13,694 bases of DNA. Source: Segetibacter sp. (GTDB taxonomy: Bacteria; Bacteroidota; Bacteroidia; Chitinophagales; Chitinophagaceae). This document shows positions 7,298 through 13,694 of the stretch, piece after piece. The position numbers and the translations under genes were made by a program. Location of the stretch: the NCBI GenBank assembly GCA_030146445.1, contig JASLBT010000032.1, forward strand, positions 1 to 13,694. Reading direction: 5' to 3'. Position 1 is the stretch's first letter. The number at the start of each line of letters is the position of its first letter. Under the pieces are notes generated by a model. That model worked only from the letters and a program-made list of their open reading frames with translations, searched no databases and was not told the DNA's origin.

Positions 7298-9721
7298 TTA
7301 CTCGTTTCTCAGGCTATTAACCGGGTTGGCCACGGCAGCGCGTACGGCCTGGTAACTTATGGTAACAAAGGCGATAACGGCGGCGGTTACTCCTGCCAGT
7401 ACGTATACCCACCATGGAATGTTTATCCGGTAAGCGAAATCCTGTAGCCACTGGTGCATACCATAATACGCAAGCGGACACGCCATCAGCCCTGCGATAA
7501 ACACAAGCTTTAGAAAGTCCCTGGATAATAAACCTACGATGGTGGAAACGTTAGCGCCCAACACCTTCCTGATTCCTATTTCCTTAACACGTTGGCTGAT
7601 TGCAAACGCCGACAAGCCAAACAGTCCAAGGCAACCAATGAAAATCGCAATGAAAGCGAAAATGGTAAAAATCGTGGCCTGCCTTTCTTCTGCCTCGTAC
7701 AGCCTGTCATAACTTTCATCCAGGAAGGTGTATTCAAATGGTGTTTCAGGCAAAAACTTTTTCCATACGCGTTCGATATAACCGACGGCGCCTTTTACAT
7801 CCTGCCCGCTGAGTTTTATTGAGATCTGCCCGTAACCTCTTTCAGTTGCCGGCATTTGAAAAACCATAGGAAGTATGTGCTGGTGCAGCGACTCGAAATG
7901 AAAATCCTGGAAAACGCCAACAAGTTCGCCCTTTCTGGGTCCGTATTGAAACTGCTTGCCGATTGCGTCTTCATTTCGCTTTAGTCCGAGCACTTTAACG
8001 GCCGCTTCATTGATGAGGTAAGCCGTAGTATCCCTGCCATACTCATTCGAAAAGTTACGACCTGCAACCATCTTAATGCCGTAGGTTGGAATAAATGCCT
8101 CATCTGTTCTGATTAATTTAATGTCGGCCTTTGTTGGGGCCAGGCTATCACCAAGGTTGATCTGCGAACCGCTTGCATCGAGGAGGCGGCCTGTCGGAAT
8201 TCGTGATGATCTTCCGACACTTTTTATTAGAGCGTTTGCCAGCAGCTCTGTTCTGAATGAAGCGTACCGGTCGGCCAGCGCACTTTGATAACCCATGTTG
8301 ATCACCTGTTCCCTGTTAAAGCCAAGTGATTTGTGTTGCATATAATTAAGTTGCCGATATACCACAACGGTACTTACTATTAAAACAATGGAAACGGCAA
8401 ACTGAAGCACCACCAAAACCTTGCGAAACGATATACTGCCGCCGCCAATCTTCAGCACTCCTTTCAGTACATGTATAGGCTGAAAAGAGGATAGAAAAAG
8501 TGCAGGGTAGAGCCCCGACACCACCCCAACAAATGCAGGCACCAGCAACATCATCACGATTGCCTTCCCACCCAACAGTACTTTCAGCGATAGTTCCTGG
8601 CCAAGTATGTTGTTGAGCGCCGGCATTGCACAAGCCGTAACAATGATGGCCAATATCATAGCAGCGTAGGATATCACGATGGACTCACTGATAAACTGTG
8701 CGATGAGTTCGTGTTTACGTGCCCCCACTACCTTTCGAACCCCGATCTCTTTCGCACGCAGGGCTGAGCGGGCGGTAGAGAGGTTCATATAGTTTATTGA
8801 TGCGATCATCAGGATAAATAAGGCTATAGCTGAGAATATGTATACCCGGTTTATGTCGCTGTTCTGCTCCAGTTCGAGGTCTGTTTTCGAATGCAGGTGT
8901 ATGTCGGTAAGGGGCTTCAGGCTAAGCGTCGTCCATGTAGAAGGTTTTTTTGGCCCCTCGGTTTTGATATGCCTGTTCAAAAAAGCGGGAAACTGTGCTT
9001 CCAGCTTTTTTGGATCATACTGTGGAGGCAGTAATAAATACGTAAAGAAAGAGTTGTTACCCCAATTGGTGGCAAGCTGACGGGCACCGTAAACAGCAGT
9101 ATCATTTAGGGTATTAAACGAGATGAGTATCTCCGGGTGGACGTGTGAATTGTAAGGAAACTTTTTAAATACGCCCGTTACTTTGGTAATTAAGGTTCCA
9201 TCGAGTTTGATGGTCTTTTCCATTGGATCTTCTTTTCCGAAATACTTTTCAGCGATCTCTTCACTGACCATTACCGAAAAAGGGTTTAGCAATGCCTGCC
9301 CTGGATTACCCTTTTTTACGTTTACGTCGAATACGTCAAACAGGTGTTCATCAGCGAAGTAAACATTCGTCTCATTAAATATTTTATCATTGTACCTGAA
9401 CGAAGTAGTGCCGTTTGAGAGCAGGCGTGTAATTTTTTTTATTTCTTTAAAATCGTTCAGCAATAAGGGAGCGACAGGAGGCGCAACTGAGCCAAGCTCT
9501 AAAGACTGTACTCCTGTTTCAGCGTTGATGAAGGTACGTTCAAGCCGGTATATGTTATCTGCGTTTTTGTTGTACTTGTCGTAGCTGACCTCGTGGATGA
9601 TATAGGTAAAGATCAAAAGGCAACAGGCAAGTCCAACGGTTAATCCAAACAGGTTGATGAATGAAATCAGCTTGTATTTCAGCAGGTTTCTGAAAGCAAT
9701 TTTGATGTAGTTGCGGATCAT
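7298..9721 (-). CDS. FtsX/MacB-like ABC permease P2
   Basis: An 807-residue paralogue of the neighbouring permeases with the same duplicated plan: TM1 about 21-43, periplasmic core domain about 45-290, TM2-4 about 293-314, 343-365 and 386-410, TM5 about 434-456, second periplasmic domain about 460-680, TM6-8 about 683-706, 736-754 and 768-790. Coupling segments are KEIGVRKVVGA (324-334) and KEIGIRKVLGA (713-723). The second periplasmic domain has the DFHFESLH motif (606-613). The C-terminal tail is NPVNSLRNE, slightly different from the NPVKSLRTE of P1, P3 and P4. The start at 9721 gives MIRNYIKIAFRNL, matching the paralogues. The sequence immediately upstream is not a Shine-Dalgarno but three perfect tandem copies of a 7-bp word, reported separately. 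P2 lies 83 bp after P1 and 183 bp before P3. It is probably an inner-membrane component driven by the shared ATPase; substrate unknown. Confidence 0.95.
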   Translation of the reverse strand: MIRNYIKIAFRNLLKYKLISFINLFGLTVGLACCLLIFTYIIHEVSYDKYNKNADNIYRLERTFINAETGVQSLELGSVAPPVAPLLLNDFKEIKKITRLLSNGTTSFRYNDKIFNETNVYFADEHLFDVFDVNVKKGNPGQALLNPFSVMVSEEIAEKYFGKEDPMEKTIKLDGTLITKVTGVFKKFPYNSHVHPEILISFNTLNDTAVYGARQLATNWGNNSFFTYLLLPPQYDPKKLEAQFPAFLNRHIKTEGPKKPSTWTTLSLKPLTDIHLHSKTDLELEQNSDINRVYIFSAIALFILMIASINYMNLSTARSALRAKEIGVRKVVGARKHELIAQFISESIVISYAAMILAIIVTACAMPALNNILGQELSLKVLLGGKAIVMMLLVPAFVGVVSGLYPALFLSSFQPIHVLKGVLKIGGGSISFRKVLVVLQFAVSIVLIVSTVVVYRQLNYMQHKSLGFNREQVINMGYQSALADRYASFRTELLANALIKSVGRSSRIPTGRLLDASGSQINLGDSLAPTKADIKLIRTDEAFIPTYGIKMVAGRNFSNEYGRDTTAYLINEAAVKVLGLKRNEDAIGKQFQYGPRKGELVGVFQDFHFESLHQHILPMVFQMPATERGYGQISIKLSGQDVKGAVGYIERVWKKFLPETPFEYTFLDESYDRLYEAEERQATIFTIFAFIAIFIGCLGLFGLSAFAISQRVKEIGIRKVLGANVSTIVGLLSRDFLKLVFIAGLMACPLAYYGMHQWLQDFAYRINIPWWVYVLAGVTAAVIAFVTISYQAVRAAVANPVNSLRNE

Positions 9722-9724
9722 GGA

Positions 9725-9745
9725 GTTGATGGTTGATGGTTGATG
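9725..9745 (-). repeat. three tandem 7-bp repeats abutting the P2 start codon
   Basis: GTTGATG occurs three times in a row without mismatch on the plus strand (9725-9731, 9732-9738, 9739-9745). In the P2 transcript this reads CATCAAC three times, ending just 3 nt before the ATG at 9721, exactly where a ribosome-binding site would lie. Copy-number change by slippage would alter the leader but not the reading frame. The rest of the 83-bp P1-P2 spacer shows nothing. Confidence 0.85.
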
Positions 9746-9804
9746 AAGTGTGGGACCTCTCCAGTGCTCTTGCGGAATGTCGGTGGTGTTTTTATGACGA
9801 TCAT

Positions 9805-12171
9805 TTATTCGGTTCTAAGGCTTTTTACCGGGTTTGCTATTGCTGCTTTTATGGCCTGGTAGCTTACAGTTAAAACCGCAATCAATATTGAAAGAAGGCC
9901 AGCAATAATAAATACCCACCAGTGTATTTGCACGCGGTAGGGATAGTTTTCTAACCAGTTGTGCATTGCCCACCACGCAAGCGGTGCTGCCAGCGTAAAA
10001 GATACGATTACCAGTTTCAGAAAATCTTTCGACAGTAGTGCTGTTATGCCGGAAACAGATGCGCCCAGGACTTTTCTTACACCGATTTCTTTTATCCTGT
10101 TCTCCGCCATATAGGTTGCCAGCCCAAACAAACCCAGGCACGATATTAAGATAGTGAGCCCTGCAAATATTCCGGCCAGGGTGCCGGTTGTACGCTCATC
10201 TTCAAATTTCTTTGCATACTCTTCGTCAACAAACTTGTAATCGAAGGGATACTCAGCATTATACTTTTTAAAGATCGCTTCTGCCTTGGCTAGATTTGCC
10301 GCCGTTGTGTTTTGCTCGTTAAACTTCATCAGGATCACCCCGAACCATTTTGACTTCGGGCCCAAAATGATCATTGGTTTTGTCGGCTCGTATGGCGATG
10401 TAAGAATGAAGTCCTTTATCACGCCGATAATGTGCCACTCTTCGTCATTGTCCTTTACCTTTTTGCCGATAGGGTCTTTGAACTTCATCACCTTTAAAGC
10501 CGACTCGTTGATGATCATTGCAGTTGAGTCGGTCGGAAACTGTTTAAGGTCGAGGTCACGTCCGATCACGAATTGCAGCCCTGCGGTAACACCAAGATCG
10601 CCATCTTCGGAGTACCGGTAAAAATCCGTTTTATCATTAGGATCCTTCCCTTCCCATTCCTGGCCCCATCCGTCGCTCCAGCTTTGGGTTAGGGGAGAAC
10701 TCGCTTTTGTAACAGAAGTAGCAATACCCGTGCTGAGCAATTCATTTTTGATAAGGTCAAAGTTCTTTTCAATGTCGCCGGTAAATAAATGATACACCAG
10801 GTTGTTTTTATTGTAACCGCTTTGCCGGTCTTTGGCATACTCGATTTGTTGCTTAACAATGATGGTGCAAATAATCAGCACGATCGCAAAAGTGAATTGC
10901 AGCACCACCAATACTTTTCTTGGTGTAACCAGTGCATGGGCTTTCCTGAAAGTGCCTTTGAGCACTTTCACGGGTTGAAACGAGGAAAGAAAAAAGGCAG
11001 GATAGCTACCTGCAAGCAAGCCGGTAAAAAGAATGAAAGCTGCAAATGCAAGCCAAAGATTTATGCTCGTATAATCAACACCCACCTGTTCATCAATCAG
11101 GCGGTTGAACGCCGGAAGGGTTATGATTACAAGAATAAAAGCAATTACCGCCGATATGAATGACATGATAACCGACTCACCGATAAACTGCGCTACAAGC
11201 GATCGTTTCTGTGCGCCAACTACTTTACGAATACCAACTTCTTTGGCCCGTTTCTCACTCCTCGCCGTACTAAGATTCATAAAGTTGATGCAGGCAATCA
11301 ATAATATGAAACCGGCGATTATTCCGAACAACCGAACAAAAGCAATACGTCCGTTATTGTCTTCTACACCATTGGTGAAACTCGAATACAAACGCCAGCG
11401 ACTGATGGGGTACACAAACATTTCCCATGTCTTTTCTTCCTTATCATACCTGGGTTTAAAAGGTTTTAATTTTTCATTCAGTAATTCAACATTGGCGTTC
11501 GGTGTAAGCAACACATAAGTTGCGGTTGAATTGTTTCCCCAGTTTTCATCGTCCTGCCCTTGTGATCTCAGGTAACTCCATGGCAGCAGGTACTCGAATT
11601 TGAAACGTGAGTTCTCCGGGGGTGTTCTTAATATCCCCGTAACCGTAAATATTTCTTTATTGTCCACCTTAATCAGCTTACCCATCGGATCTGTATTGCC
11701 AAACAACTTTTTCCCGAGTTCCATGGTAAGCACAATGGAATGCATATCATCCAACACGCTGGCGGGATTGCCATTCAAAAGTTGAAATGAAAAAATTTCC
11801 AAAAAATTTGAGTCTACGATATTACCCTGGACCGTAAGTCTTTTTTCACCAACGGTCAGCAACATATTGCTTTGCCAGTTCACACGTGCGGCCTGCTCCA
11901 CCTCCGGAAAATCCTTTTCAAGCGTACGGGCAAGCACTTTTGGCGTGGTACTCCAGCACTGCAGCTTGTCGCTGAAAACCGCCCGGTTCCACACGTTGTA
12001 AATCCGGTCTTTTTTATCGTGAAACTGGTCGTAGCTAACTTCGTTTTTTATCCACAACAAAATGAGCATGGCACTTGCCATACCAATCGCCAACCCAAAT
12101 ATATTAATCGCCGAAAAGCCCTTATTCCGTAGCAAATTGCGTAACGCTACTTTTAAATAATTCTTCAGCAT
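9805..12171 (-). CDS. FtsX/MacB-like ABC permease P1
   Basis: A 788-residue inner-membrane permease of the MacB/FtsX superfamily, whose members use ATP hydrolysis in the cytoplasm to move periplasmic domains. Visible layout: TM1 about 20-41, first periplasmic core domain about 45-275, TM2-4 about 279-299, 330-353 and 374-396, TM5 about 418-440, second periplasmic domain about 445-660, TM6-8 about 664-687, 713-737 and 750-772. Two cytoplasmic coupling segments carry KEVGIRKVVGA (310-320) and KEIGVRKVLGA (694-704), which likely contact the ATPase. The protein ends in NPVKSLRTE. It is the first permease after the ATPase gene. It differs from the other four in the second periplasmic domain: where they have DFH followed by a second His five residues later, P1 has DFILTSPY (587-594), so both histidines are missing. 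An A7 tract lies in the leader, and the ATG start matches the paralogues' N-termini. Family is certain; substrate unknown. Confidence 0.95.
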   Translation of the reverse strand: MLKNYLKVALRNLLRNKGFSAINIFGLAIGMASAMLILLWIKNEVSYDQFHDKKDRIYNVWNRAVFSDKLQCWSTTPKVLARTLEKDFPEVEQAARVNWQSNMLLTVGEKRLTVQGNIVDSNFLEIFSFQLLNGNPASVLDDMHSIVLTMELGKKLFGNTDPMGKLIKVDNKEIFTVTGILRTPPENSRFKFEYLLPWSYLRSQGQDDENWGNNSTATYVLLTPNANVELLNEKLKPFKPRYDKEEKTWEMFVYPISRWRLYSSFTNGVEDNNGRIAFVRLFGIIAGFILLIACINFMNLSTARSEKRAKEVGIRKVVGAQKRSLVAQFIGESVIMSFISAVIAFILVIITLPAFNRLIDEQVGVDYTSINLWLAFAAFILFTGLLAGSYPAFFLSSFQPVKVLKGTFRKAHALVTPRKVLVVLQFTFAIVLIICTIIVKQQIEYAKDRQSGYNKNNLVYHLFTGDIEKNFDLIKNELLSTGIATSVTKASSPLTQSWSDGWGQEWEGKDPNDKTDFYRYSEDGDLGVTAGLQFVIGRDLDLKQFPTDSTAMIINESALKVMKFKDPIGKKVKDNDEEWHIIGVIKDFILTSPYEPTKPMIILGPKSKWFGVILMKFNEQNTTAANLAKAEAIFKKYNAEYPFDYKFVDEEYAKKFEDERTTGTLAGIFAGLTILISCLGLFGLATYMAENRIKEIGVRKVLGASVSGITALLSKDFLKLVIVSFTLAAPLAWWAMHNWLENYPYRVQIHWWVFIIAGLLSILIAVLTVSYQAIKAAIANPVKSLRTE

Positions 12172-12227
12172 AGGTTTCTGTAGAAATTTTTTTGAGACGA
12201 ACTTTTATTCTGCCTTCAACATCGTTG

Positions 12228-12252
12228 CCCGCCCGCTGCGCAGTCGGACGGG
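12228..12252 (-). repeat. GC-rich hairpin (REP-like) between the ATPase gene and P1
   Basis: In the 206-bp spacer, arms CCCGCCCG (12228-12235) and CGGACGGG (12245-12252) form an 8-bp stem on the transcript, with one U-G wobble. The centre, CTGCGCAG, is itself palindromic. No U-run follows on the minus strand, so it is not a standard intrinsic terminator. It may instead be a processing or transcript-stabilising element within the operon, or a dispersed REP-type palindrome. The rest of the spacer (12172-12227 and 12253-12377) shows no gene and no clear promoter. Confidence 0.6.
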
Positions 12253-12377
12253 TGTCACTCACTTGTACCACATATCTAATTGAACTTTTGGTTCGCCAGA
12301 GCCAGCGTTTCAACGACCCTCCGTTGTTTGTATGATGAGGGGATAACAACGCTGTTTCGGATGGTGTAAGCAACTGA

Positions 12378-13055
12378 TCATACCAGGATGTTTTCAGTAA
12401 CTGCCTGTCCATCGAGCATCCTGATGATGCGATGGCTATACCTTGCATCGTGCTCGGAGTGTGTTACCATGATGATGGTGGTGCCTTGTTCGTTGAGGTC
12501 GGTAAGCAATTGCATTACTTCATTACCGTTGGAGGAGTCAAGATTACCCGTAGGCTCATCCGCGAGAATCAGTTTCGGATTATTTACCACTGCCCTGGCC
12601 ACTGCAACCCGCTGTTGTTGTCCGCCTGATAATTGTTGCGGGTAGTGATTACGGCGGTGCATAATCTGCATTTTGTCCAGCACAGCTTCCACGCGCTTTC
12701 TCCTTTCATCCGTTTTTACACCAAGATAGATCAGGGGTAGTTCAACGTTTTCAAAAACAGTCAATTCATCTATCAGGTTGAAGCTCTGGAAAACAAACCC
12801 AATATTTCTTTTTCGCAGGTCGGCGCGTTTGCGCTCGTTAAAGTCCACAACCTCTATATCATTAAATAGGAAACTGCCGCTATCCGGATCGTCGAGCAGA
12901 CCGACAATATTCAGGAGCGTTGATTTTCCGCATCCCGATGGTCCCATAACGGCAACAAACTCGCCTTGCTTTACTTCGAATGTCAATTTGTTTAATGCTA
13001 CCGTTTCTACATCTTCAGTACGGTACACTTTTTCAAGTTCCTTAATTCTGATCAT
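12378..13055 (-). CDS. ABC transporter ATP-binding protein, LolD/MacB type
   Basis: A 225-residue cytoplasmic ATPase that should power the neighbouring permeases by binding and hydrolysing ATP as a homodimer. All catalytic motifs are visible and intact: Walker A GPSGCGKST at residues 38-46, Q-loop Gln90, signature LSGGQQQR at 142-149, Walker B LILADE at 162-167 with catalytic Glu167, D-loop NLD at 171-173, and H-loop His199. Its length and motif spellings match the LolD/YbbA/MacB nucleotide-binding branch, which serves FtsX-like permeases. It is a stand-alone ATPase and is not fused to a permease as in E. coli MacB. The ATG start gives the family's usual N-terminus (MIRIKELEKVYR); no clear Shine-Dalgarno lies before it. 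It is the first confident gene of a same-strand series, 206 bp before permease P1, and the only ATPase in the window. Family membership is very secure. Pairing with all five permeases is inferred from position, and the substrate cannot be told. Confidence 0.96.
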   Translation of the reverse strand: MIRIKELEKVYRTEDVETVALNKLTFEVKQGEFVAVMGPSGCGKSTLLNIVGLLDDPDSGSFLFNDIEVVDFNERKRADLRKRNIGFVFQSFNLIDELTVFENVELPLIYLGVKTDERRKRVEAVLDKMQIMHRRNHYPQQLSGGQQQRVAVARAVVNNPKLILADEPTGNLDSSNGNEVMQLLTDLNEQGTTIIMVTHSEHDARYSHRIIRMLDGQAVTENILV

Positions 13056-13085
13056 GATTAGGAGTCTGTTTACGGGTATGAGTTG

Positions 13086-13096
13086 GACAATTTGTC
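13086..13096. promoter_or_regulatory. 11-bp palindrome in the leader of the ATPase gene
   Basis: GACAATTTGTC is a perfect inverted repeat (GACAA, one base, TTGTC) about 30 bp upstream of the ATPase start, just after the stop of the possible 62-residue ORF. Its place would suit an operator for a dimeric regulator, but none is encoded in the window and a palindrome this short can be chance. Confidence 0.2.
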
Positions 13097-13285
13097 TTAG
13101 GGAAAGGAGAGTGAGACGAAAGCGAGCGGGTGAAATACGGGTTCACCGCCGGCATCAAAGGGAGGCTTCGAAGGGCAACTTTTTGGTTGATGGAGTGTTT
13201 TATAACAACCGGAATAACCGGGTTTGCTGCTACGGGTAAAACCAAGGCAGCATACAAGTAACAGGATTAGCGTAAGTTTTTTCAT
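13097..13285 (-). CDS. possible small exported protein, 62 residues
   Basis: A short minus-strand ORF ending 41 bp before the ATPase start. Its N-terminus MKKLTLILLLVCCLGFT has the form of a signal peptide: two Lys, then about 13 hydrophobic residues. The two Cys at 12-13 do not fit a good lipobox, because the residues before them are Val and Cys. The remainder is short, with two further Cys (27 and 37) and many Pro and Ser, and matches no family I know. AAAGGG lies 9-14 bases before the ATG and could serve as a ribosome site; it sits in a small palindrome at 13293-13303 (CCCTT-T-AAGGG). Two other frames stay open across the same DNA, which lowers confidence that this frame is the coding one. 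It may be a true small secreted protein, a decayed gene, or part of a dispersed intergenic repeat. Confidence 0.35.
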   Translation of the reverse strand: MKKLTLILLLVCCLGFTRSSKPGYSGCYKTLHQPKSCPSKPPFDAGGEPVFHPLAFVSLSFP

Positions 13286-13549
13286 GGCGTGTCCCTTTAA
13301 GGGTGATTAGTAGGCCGGGATTTGCTGCTGCTGTGCCAACCAATGAACTTTTGAGTGAGAGCTTAAACACATTAGGAGCCCAGTTCAGCCTGCCCGCCAG
13401 ATGTGTATTACAATAACATGCCATTTCATAACCCATTATCTGTCAATGCCCCCGGAGAAGCTAGATTTACGAAGGTGTTCGTTAGCATGCAACAATTGTC
13501 CGGTTTTGATACACTGTCTGCCGGCTGATCTTTGCGGTCGGGGTATACA
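13286..13549. other. stretch without a recognisable gene
   Basis: About 260 bp between the possible small exported ORF and the 79-bp repeats. A 68-codon minus-strand frame (13230-13436) crosses part of it but lacks any recognisable feature. I see no RNA gene, no convincing minus-strand promoter for the ATPase gene, and no terminator. An 8-bp palindrome ACAATTGT lies near 13492-13499. Confidence 0.5.
13505..13534 (+). promoter_or_regulatory. weak Bacteroidota-type promoter-like sequence reading rightwards
   Basis: TTTG at 13505-13508, an 18-bp gap, then GATCTTTG at 13527-13534. The Bacteroidota housekeeping consensus is TTTG or TTG, about 19 bp, then TAnnTTTG; the only deviation is G for the first T of the -7 box. 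It would transcribe into the 79-bp repeats and toward whatever lies right of the window. A short match of this kind can occur by chance. Confidence 0.3.
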
Positions 13550-13694
13550 TTAACCGCGGAGGGGCGGAGACAGGGAGGAATACACGCAGAGATACTATAG
13601 GTAAACCAGTGACAATCCTGAGTTTTGGTTAACCGTGGAGGGGCGGAAAAGTGGAGGAATACAGGCAGAGAGAGTATAGGGAAACCAATTACTC
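13550..13694. repeat. degenerate 79-bp direct repeat, continuing past the right edge
   Basis: Unit 1 (13550-13628) and unit 2 (13629-13694, cut by the window end) both begin TTAACCG and share GGAGGGGCGGA, GGAGGAATACA, GCAGAGA, TATAGG and AAACCA at the same spacing. By hand count 53 of 66 aligned positions agree without gaps. The composition (GCAGAG and GGAGG words) recalls the purine-rich intergenic repeats found in some Bacteroidota genomes. No ORF of note runs through it. Total copy number cannot be seen. Confidence 0.8.

Noticed and set aside
12122..12448. 108-codon minus-strand ORF bridging the ATPase gene and P1
   Set aside because: Its two ends overlap the ATPase and P1 in other frames and its middle runs through the hairpin. 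The composition looks like translated spacer DNA, not a protein.
1..13055. Assignment as a MacAB-TolC macrolide exporter or LolCDE lipoprotein exporter
   Set aside because: Both share the fold, but there is no MacA or TolC gene here, the ATPase is not fused to a permease, and the permeases are duplicated 800-residue proteins, about twice the size of LolC or LolE. Family similarity alone does not give the substrate.
13230..13436. 68-codon minus-strand ORF upstream of the signal-peptide-like ORF
   Set aside because: It overlaps that ORF in another frame, has no motif or hydrophobic segment, and no ribosome site is clear. I could not support it as a gene.
13550..13694. CRISPR array
   Set aside because: The two units abut as a 79-bp period with mismatches spread throughout. 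There is no exact repeat alternating with unique spacers, and no cas gene is present.

Overview
The window looks like a stretch of a Bacteroidota chromosome, most likely from the Chitinophagaceae or a close relative. This is inferred from the style of the proteins: permeases of about 800 residues that begin like M-[IL]-[RK]-x-Y-x-K-x-A-x-R-N-L and end in NPVKSLRTE. The mostly absent Shine-Dalgarno sequences and the moderate GC content (judged by eye, not computed) agree. No species marker such as rRNA or tRNA is present.

All confident genes lie on the minus strand and read from right to left. At about 12.4-13.1 kb is one LolD/MacB-type ABC ATPase of 225 residues. It is followed by five consecutive large permeases of the MacB/FtsX superfamily (type VII ABC transporters), called P1 to P5 here: P1 9805-12171, P2 7298-9721, P3 4721-7114, P4 2238-4661 and P5 1-2030, whose C-terminus lies beyond the left edge. 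Each permease has a duplicated architecture, (TM + periplasmic core domain + 3 TM) twice, so one polypeptide probably supplies both transmembrane halves. Each could then pair with a homodimer of the single ATPase. No MacA-type adaptor, TolC-type outer-membrane protein, sensor kinase or regulator is in the window, so the substrate is unknown.

The spacers between genes are 59 to 207 bp. They hold a GC-rich hairpin between the ATPase gene and P1, three tandem 7-bp repeats directly before the P2 start codon, and a possible 51-codon ORF between P4 and P5. The region right of the ATPase (13056-13694) has no confident gene. It contains a short ORF with a signal-peptide-like N-terminus, two small palindromes, a weak plus-strand promoter-like sequence, and the first one and four-fifths copies of a degenerate 79-bp direct repeat running off the right edge.

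The array is a known type of Bacteroidota gene cluster. Its most unusual aspects are five paralogous double permeases beside one ATPase, the strong divergence of their periplasmic domains against nearly fixed coupling helices, and the motif losses in P1 and P5.
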